From positions 63,167,370 through 63,231,369 of the forward strand of contig CM061134.1 of assembly GCA_030789695.1 (NCBI GenBank): a DNA stretch of 64,000 nt, in the 5' to 3' direction. The notes below the pieces were generated by a model. It was not told the origin of the DNA. It did not search any database and saw only the letters and a program-made list of their open reading frames with translations. The position numbers and the translations under genes were made by a program. Source of the stretch: Scilla litardierei (Eukaryota > Streptophyta > Magnoliopsida > Asparagales > Asparagaceae). Of the stretch, positions 57,697 to 64,000 are shown piece after piece (within the stretch, counting starts at the first letter, position 1; each line of letters opens with the position of its first letter).

Positions 57697-59001
57697 GTGT
57701 GATGGAGTTTTGGCGAGGAGCGTTAAATTCAATGTTTCATTCTTTTAGCTCCTTCGTCAAATAGCGACGAGAAGGTATAATTTCTATCCCTCTTTGCATT
57801 GCATTGCATACCTTCATAGATTTTTTGTGTGCTTGATTTATTTTGGTTTGTGTGCTTGCATGGATGATTTTTAATGTTTTTATTTCTGAAAAAAAAAATG
57901 AAAAATCAAAAATCAAAAACAATGTGTGCTTATTGAATCCTCTTTTGAATCTCTTGAGTGATATTGTATGAATGATCAATTCTATCCCTTGTAGAAGTCA
58001 ATTCATTATTGTTGTAGCTACATGAACATGATGTTATTCTTTTTAGTAGCCATGACATGTCTCATAAGTTTCAAACTTGACTTCTACACCTACATTTGCA
58101 ATTTCACGATATTTGACTTTTTAGTGCTTTTGGAGATTCTTTTGAAGAATAATGGAAAGTGAATGTAGGAATGATTAATTTCTGAAATTTCTAAGGGATA
58201 TGATGTGTTTAGCCATGAATTAAAATTGAGCACAAAAGAATTGAAAAAAAAACACGATATTTGCTCCGTATGAAAAATGGATACACTTCATGGCTACAAC
58301 ACAACCCACGAGTATCCAACTTGTGCTACATGGGCAATCATTAGCGTTAGTGTATATAACTCGTCAAGCAATGCCACCCCACATTTAAAAGTCCTTTTAG
58401 GCTATGTTTCGGGGTTCGGTAACTTGAACTCATCTTTGATGAGGTGGGAAAAGTCAATCCTAGTGATATTCATGAAAAATGGAAAATGTGGATTGTTTTG
58501 GTTGATTTTCTGATATTGAATCTCCTCTTGCACTTTATTGTCTATATCTTTTCACTTACACAAAGGTGGAGAAGTCTTGGTATGAAATTCTATGAACTTG
58601 ACTTGTCTATTATTTGGAATGCTCATGCAAATTACACGCTACATCTAATACTGATTTATTTTTGCATGGAATATATTTGTGACTTCATTAATCCGCTTTT
58701 GGTGATTACAAAGGGGGAGAAAGAAAAGATTTTGACAGCTTTGATGTTTGGTATTGATTGACAGCTTTGGTATTATTTGTTGAAGGGGGAGCTTGAACAA
58801 TTCTTGAATATATGGTGAATGGGGAGCTTGAGAGAAGGGGGAGCATGCTATTGTATTTGTTATTAGTTTGCGCATGCCATGTTGTAGTGCTTGAATATTC
58901 ATCTCATGATTTATATTGCATTACACCCTTCAACACACTTCACACACTCATTTCTATTGATCAAATCTTTTGTGGGTTTGTCATCACCAAAAGGGGGAGA
59001 T
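57697..59001 (+). other. Non-coding 3' region of the TR-GAG Copia with polypurine tract
   Basis: No pol sequence. Several purine-rich motifs of the type AAAGGGGGAGA occur (58710, 58785, 58830), the last (AAAAGGGGGAGA, 58989-59000) immediately before the 3' LTR. Repeated purine tracts towards the 3' end are usual in SIRE-like elements. Confidence 0.75.
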
Positions 59002-61314
59002 TGTTGGAAGCAACGATCTAGGATCTCGGTTTGATGATGACAAACGTGTCGGTATATCTAATGTGTGTGCTCAGTATGTTTCAGGCTTGGCAAAATGATA
59101 TACTTTCGATATTTGGCGGATTTGCTATTCGTATAGCAAATTGGGAGAGATGGAGCGTTTGTGCACAAAGAAATTTGGACCTGGTCCAATATGGGATGAG
59201 ATGGGTTGAGATGGACTTGATCAAATCTTCTAGTATGATTCTCAAATATTTGATTCTGCCAAATCCCATTTGAATTTCTATAAGATCAAATAGAATCCAA
59301 TTTGATTGATTCAAACTTATCCCTAGCCAATTTCAAAAGTTCTAGTTGGTTGTGCCCTCATCCTAGCCAAACTTTCTCCTATTCAAATTCCTTAGCCAAA
59401 ACAATTCTATAACTTTCAAAGATGGCCTCAAATCTTTCCTAAATACTAGGGATCCTATCTTTGACAATTCATCTCCTATACTCTATATAAGCCATCCCCT
59501 TAACCCTAATGTTGGTGCGCGGCAAACAAAGGAAATAGAGGGGCTAAAAATTATTGTGTGCGGCAGCAATCAAAAACCCTAGCCCTGTTATCATCACATC
59601 AAGCCGTAAGACCTAGGTCAAGCTATCATCCTACACAAACCCTAGCCCTGTACTTTTTCCAAAGCTGCTGCTGTCGAAGCCCTCAACTGTGCAAACTTCT
59701 TCAACGTCCACGCGAGCCGTCACCACCATCGAGTCGGAGAAGAGACCGAACACAGCTGTGATCCCTCTACCACCGTGAGCCCATGCTGCCATGAAGACAA
59801 AGCTCTATTGCCAGCACTCGTGAAACCTTGCCGCAGTTGCCGTGCAAAGACGAGGCCAAGCCGTCAAGATCGAGTTATCGCCGCAGCTGCAGACCCATCA
59901 CCGCACACACCGTCGATATCTCGCTGCCGTGGAGTCTCGCCGCCAGTCACCGCTCGGAGAAGACGAGGAAGTCACCGCCAAACGAAGAGATCGTCGCCGT
60001 CGAGAACGAAGTCGAAGCCACCGCTTGAAGATCATCGTCGAGAGGTGTCAAAAATCGCCATTGTCGAAGACGAGAACGTCGCTGCTACTGTCGAAGTCAG
60101 AGTATTCACGTCGCCGTCACCAATCGAGCAAAGCAACCCATCGCCGTTCAAGTTGGAATCACCGTCCGAAGTGTTGCCCGCTGCAGCCCTCGAGTTGCTA
60201 CCGTCGTGGAGATTCATCGGAGAACTGCACGTCGAAGTTGAAGCTATCACCGTCGCCTGAGATCCATGCTGCTGCCGACGACCACTGCCTCGCCTGAGAT
60301 CCACGCTGCTGCACGCCGTGAAGCGGAGGAGTCGCTGTCGAGGTGAAGCACCGCCTGCATACCATTGAGCGAGGCGACGAAGTCCATCGAGTCCGCCACT
60401 GTCGTCGTCAGAGGAGCGAACGCTGCACGCCCTCACAACTCGACAAATGGATTTTATTTCGTGCTGACGTGGCTGTTTCTGAGCAATTCAAAGATTGAAT
60501 CAACGACGGAGATCTCCCCATGCAAAGTCACGTGACGGCATCTACGTAAAACGAAACGAAGATTATTTTCGTTTTTCTCTCGCTGACGTGGCGGGGAATT
60601 ATTTTGAGAGTTGCTTTGCGCACAGCCCCATGAATTAAAAAAGTTGAACAGAATTGCTTAGCGCACCGACCACCATTTTTACTGAATGCACAGACGGCTG
60701 AAGAATAGGATTTGAACTGCAATTGCTTAACGCACAGACCAGTGCATATCTTGACATCCAGGAGTCGGATCGAGACACCGTTTGCGTCAGATTGGAGCTG
60801 ACGACGTGCAGATTGACAGAGACGCCTACACAGACACAAACTGAGCATTTCTAAACTCTAAACTCCTTTATTTGTGTCTTAGTGTAACGTTCTCTGTAGG
60901 GGAAACTTTTACATATCTTTTGTGACTATTTTGGGACTTGTCTAGTTGGGACTAGACAAGTGGGACCCAGCTAGTTTGGGACTAGCTGGTAGAAAGCTTT
61001 GCTAGGATTGATAGTGAGAGGAAACACTGTGTGTGGGGTACTGAGAGTCTGGCGAGTGTAGAGACGTAGAGGGTGCTCTGAGCATGCTCTAACTTGTGAC
61101 TTTGTACCTATTGCACTATTCAATCTAGTATTTGCTTTGGGGGCTGGAGTAAGTCGTTGGGACGACCGAACCAGGGTAAAATCTGCTGTGTACTCTGTGT
61201 CTACTTTTCATTACTCTGGTTGTGCTTATAACTGCGTGTGATTTCTCATGAGTTGCACGAGAATTTTTTATTAGCCTATTCACCCCCCCTCTAGGCTAGG
61301 ATCCAGATCCAACA
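59002..61314 (+). mobile_element. TR-GAG Copia 3' LTR
   Basis: Same length as the 5' LTR (2313 bp) and about 98% identical by eye. Ends GATCCAACA, followed by AGATC (61315-61319). Confidence 0.95.
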
Positions 61315-61319
61315 AGATC

Positions 61320-61720
61320 CGTGTTACTGCAGTCGAGTAACTGAAGGCGACGCAATCCGTTGCCGTTCTCAGATCCGACGTCAAACTTACATGTGACTGT
61401 CGAACCAGGTTGTTGCCTTATACTCGTAGCAACCCAAAACAACACGTCATCTGAATGCTAACTAAAAAAATCAGCAACCTAATATCACTAAATTTACTTT
61501 TATGCTCCTTTAAAATGTTGTGCTAATCTAGATCGTCGACCGGACTTTTGACTGTTCACATAGGGTAGATGTCGACGTAGAAGAATTGTAGAGTAGAATC
61601 TGACAATTGAACACCGCATCTTGGAACCGATAGGGTAGTCACGCTTAACCTAGAGATGCACCTAATAGGATTGCTAAAACTTGACCTGATACCGTTCCCT
61701 TAACTCATTTCAACGAACCC
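61320..61720 (+). mobile_element. Tekay2 3' LTR, second segment
   Basis: Continues the LTR: matches 47266-47663 (CGTGTTACTGCAGTCGAGTA and so on). Cut at 61720 after CAACGAACCC by the next Copia, where the 5' LTR continues CAGCGAACCCTACCCGAC. Confidence 0.9.
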
Positions 61721-62272
61721 TGTTGGATATGGACGACATGAATACACCCATGAGGGGATGTATGAGGGTATACTGACCTCAGATGTCGCGTGCACGAAAG
61801 CGTGCACGAAGGGAACCTTTTCTCGTGTGAAAAGGACCACTCGATAAGTGGAAAAAGCCACTCGATAAGTGGAAAAAGTCACTTTATAAGTGCATAAAGG
61901 CACTTGATAAGTGAAAGAAGAAGAGGATAAATGAATGTGCTAATATAGGCTAATAAGCTTATAATTGGTTATTTCCTACAATAACCACCCCTAAAGCCTA
62001 TAAATAGGACCCAAGGGTAAGGCATTCATTCCACACTTTCCATGCCATAAGTTTGCATAAGGCATCTTATGTTCTTCTTCTCCCTTCCATTAAAATCCTC
62101 TTCTAAATAGAGATTTAGGTGGTGAAACTCTGCTTCGATCCTCCGTGACGAAGTATCGACCGTTGTGGCGAATCCGAGGGCGAAGTTCAGAGATTACGGT
62201 GCTGCGTACGCAAACGTAAGTCTCTACTTTAATTATTCGATCCTAACATCGCTGTTTTGTCATGATCCCACA
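61721..62272 (+). mobile_element. Second Copia, 5' LTR (552 bp)
   Basis: Starts TGTTGGATATGGACGAC and ends CATGATCCCACA, directly before a primer site. Contains four short repeats of the type CACTCGATAAGTG (61840-61910) and a TATA box (61997-62008). Confidence 0.85.
61997..62008 (+). promoter_or_regulatory. TATA box of the second Copia LTR
   Basis: CCTATAAATAGG, about 265 bp before the LTR end. Confidence 0.65.
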
Positions 62273-62273
62273 T

Positions 62274-62286
62274 TGGTATCGGAGCC
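62274..62286 (+). promoter_or_regulatory. Primer-binding site (initiator tRNA-Met, one change)
   Basis: TGGTATCGGAGCC, one base after the LTR end. Confidence 0.85.
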
Positions 62287-63357
62287 ATACGGGTTCGCCC
62301 CGGTCAAACCGCCGCCCCGTCGAACCGATGAACGAGGCGTTGTCTTTTTCACGAATGGGTATCCTACCATTATGGATATGGTAGGAACGCTTCGTGACGG
62401 AGAGAACGCAGCGGTTGTTCTTTTCATGTTAGGGTCTTCTGTCATTACGGATATGACAGGAACTCTCCGTGACGGGAAGAACCGACCGTTCATATCGTCA
62501 AGCTCGCACTCTTCATGGATGCTGAGTCTCCATTCATATGGAATGTGAACTCTCTTCATGTGGAGCGTGAAGTTTGCGAACTTTAAAGTATATTATTTTT
62601 CCATTTTGGCACACGGCCATTAGAGAATAACTACTTTCTCGACGAACGGGTGCTTCATCGACGAACGGGTGCTTCATCGAGGAAGATGATGGTAGTTATC
62701 CCCATCGGAGAAGATGACCTTTGGTGCATGATCAACATGGCCAAATGGGCTATGGAGGTAATGCATCCCCCCTCCCCATGCGGAGGGGGTTGGCTACGGC
62801 CAAATGACAACGAAACCCACCCCGCCGGGGGGAAAGTGTGTGCGGCAACCCCATACAAGGGGGTGGCCGGCCATGGCCATATGGGCTATGGCCGGCCAAG
62901 GCCAAAGGGCCAAGGCACGGCTACGGCTCATCCCTGGCAAATGGCCAGGAAGTGCCGAATATTTCACTAGTATCATAAGGGTACTAGGTTGAAATATACA
63001 ATTTTTGAAAAATACGTTTTTATACGTTTTGAAAAATACGTTTTCAAAAACGCTTTTCCGCTGCGAAGTACTATACGAGTACTTTTATTTGATAAAGTGA
63101 TGGGGAAATATTGAAAGTTACTCTAGATGGTGATTGGAAACGTAGTGACCTTTCCGATTCTAGAGTAACATCTTCAATATTTTTCGAAAGTAACTTATCA
63201 AATTATAAATGTTATTCCAAGTGGGAGTTGAAATTAGAACTATCCAAATGGGATATTCTATTATCATTTCAAGTGGGAATTATATTTTAAGAATTTTAAT
63301 GCAATGTTTTTGATCAAACCTTCGGTTTTGTGACTTTTGCAGCATTTTAAAAGTAAA
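62287..63357 (+). other. Leader of the second Copia, no gene
   Basis: About 1.07 kb between primer site and gag. It contains two similar hairpins, TCCTACCATTATGGATATGG + TAGGA (62361-62385) and CTGTCATTACGGATATGACAG (62439-62459), each followed by GAAC(G/T)CT(T/C)CGTGACGG. It also has a 21-bp tandem repeat GACGAACGGGTGCTTCATC (62641-62680). Open frames here look accidental. Confidence 0.6.
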
Positions 63358-63743
63358 ATGTCTTCCGCTTCAAAGAATAACGTCGCTGAGTTAAACAGAG
63401 GTGAAAAACTCAACGGCGATAATTACAAACTTAGGTCCATCAAGATACAATGCGTTCTAGAGGAGCAAGAAGTGCTCGAAACTCTAAAGAACGTAATGAT
63501 TGAACCCGAGTTGGGCACTACGGCCCAACACAGACGAGACAAGGAAGCTTTTAATGCTTGGTCTCGGAAGAACAAGATAGCGCGTATTACGTTATTAAGC
63601 AGTATGGCTGATGACATAATGAGCATCTTCCGAGAGCATGACTTAGCCATGGACATATGGTCCAAGCTTGAGGAGAAGTTTGGTGGCACATCGGTGTCCA
63701 AACTTCGCGCCTTAACTATAAGATTTGATTCATACAAGAAACG
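63358..63743 (+). pseudogene. Copia Gag N-terminal part (TNT1-94-like), cut by insertion
   Basis: MSSASKNNVAELNRGEKLNG, then DNYKLRSIKIQCVLEEQEVL, ITLLSSMADDIMSIFRE and WSKLEEKFGGTSVSKLRALT: the DUF4219/UBN2-like start of Gag from Copia elements. It reads intact up to SYKKR at 63743, then runs into unrelated sequence (TACTAGAGGGGGGGTGAATA) and stops at 63769. A longer start at 63337 is possible, but the later Met matches family starts better. Confidence 0.8.
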
Positions 63744-64000
63744 TACTAGAGGGGGGGTGAATAGTACTTAAAATAATCAAGATAGTTATTCCTAATTATT
63801 GTGCAAGAAACAAACGACAATGCGGAATTAAACAACTATCAACAAGAATTAAAACAAACGCAGACAAACAATATTACTGGGTTCGGATCCACCCAAGTCT
63901 CCCCGACTTGTTCCCGGTGATCCTACGTCCCAACCACCCGGATCCCCTCCGGATACTTGAGTTAGCAACCCTAACTCAAGATTTCCACTATGAAGTACTT
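63744..64000 (-). mobile_element. Probable SIRE-like LTR end, minus orientation, cut by window edge
   Basis: On the minus strand this ends CTATTCACCCCCCCTCTAGT. The same ATTCACCCCCCCTCTAG motif lies near the LTR ends at 55747 and 61279. It inserts into the Gag frame. The usual last 20 or so bases (to CCAACA) are missing, so it may be truncated or a different element with a similar end. Confidence 0.4.

Larger units (their letters stand above)
53469..61314 (+). mobile_element. Complete gag-only Copia element (TR-GAG type, SIRE-like)
   Basis: 7846 bp: two LTRs of 2313 bp each (53469-55781 and 59002-61314), primer site 55784-55796, one gag frame with a single stop, a 1.3-kb non-coding stretch, and a purine tract. 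Exact AGATC target duplications flank it. No protease, RT or integrase is present. The LTRs differ at roughly 45-50 positions by eye, mostly C/T or G/A, with no indels noticed (about 2%). That is a fairly recent insertion by this window's standards. It must have been mobilised by another element's enzymes. Confidence 0.93.
45643..64000 (+). mobile_element. Tekay2: chromodomain Gypsy element, right end outside window
   Basis: Plus-strand relative of Tekay1: 5' LTR 45643-49028, internal region 49029-51840, and 3' LTR from 51841. The 3' LTR is interrupted by Copia elements at 53469-61314 and from 61721, so its end is not seen. LTRs start TATAACGGTC (instead of TG) and the 5' one ends GGGGCGTGACA, like Tekay1. 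RT and RNase H are deleted. Confidence 0.85.

Noticed and set aside
62165..62970. Frames of 100-127 codons in the Copia leader and LTR
   Set aside because: They cross the LTR end and primer site or the hairpin repeats, and are not similar to Gag. The true gag start is at 63358.

Overview
The window is a block of nested, mostly decayed LTR retrotransposons from a flowering-plant nuclear genome. I found no intact host gene, rRNA, tRNA or CRISPR array. The plant assignment rests on the element lineages: Athila-type Gypsy with a tRNA-Asp primer site and an ATHILA ORF-1-like protein, chromodomain (Tekay/Del-type) Gypsy, SIRE-like and TNT1-94-like Copia, and plant-type fragments of CSN2, an LRR-II/NIK receptor kinase, RPL10 and a CDPK. 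I cannot name the species.

The order of insertion can be read from matching 5-bp target-site duplications (TSDs). (1) The oldest layer is a minus-strand Copia element: LTR from 2657, primer site at 2642-2655, and PR/IN remnants at 355-1315. An Athila-type LTR cuts its integrase at 354. (2) An Athila-type LTR in minus orientation occupies 4734-5678 and resumes at 44925-45642. (3) It is split by a solo Gypsy LTR (5679-7808 plus 43663-44919; TSD CCAAT). (4) The solo LTR is split by a minus-strand chromodomain Gypsy, 'Tekay1' (7809-43657; TSD GATTG). (5) The 3' LTR of Tekay1 holds a plus-strand Athila-type element (8262-31274; TSD CCTGA). Its 5' LTR holds a truncated SIRE-like Copia (37589-41049). 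(6) Inside the Athila element, at (TA)n tracts, lie a roughly 410-bp near-perfect fold-back element (about 17268-17674) and two head-to-tail Helitron-like units on the minus strand (17790-18652 and 18653-28691). The larger unit carries intron-containing fragments of several host genes.

To the right, a plus-strand chromodomain Gypsy, 'Tekay2', begins at 45643 inside the Athila-type LTR. Its 3' LTR (51841 onward) is interrupted by a complete gag-only Copia of the TR-GAG type (53469-61314; TSD AGATC; two LTRs of 2313 bp). It is interrupted again by a second Copia (LTR 61721-62272, gag from 63358), which another LTR-like sequence cuts at about 63744. The window ends inside that sequence.

No element in view encodes a complete intact polyprotein. 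Tekay1 lost gag and the integrase core, Tekay2 lost RT and RNase H, the Athila element has gag and protease plus ORF-1 but no RT/RNase H/IN, and the Copia at 53469 has only gag. The most notable features are the tandem Helitron-like pair with captured gene pieces, the palindromic fold-back element in a TA microsatellite, the CACTCGGCCGAGTG palindrome clusters of the Athila family, and the hairpin-bearing minisatellite of the Tekay LTRs.
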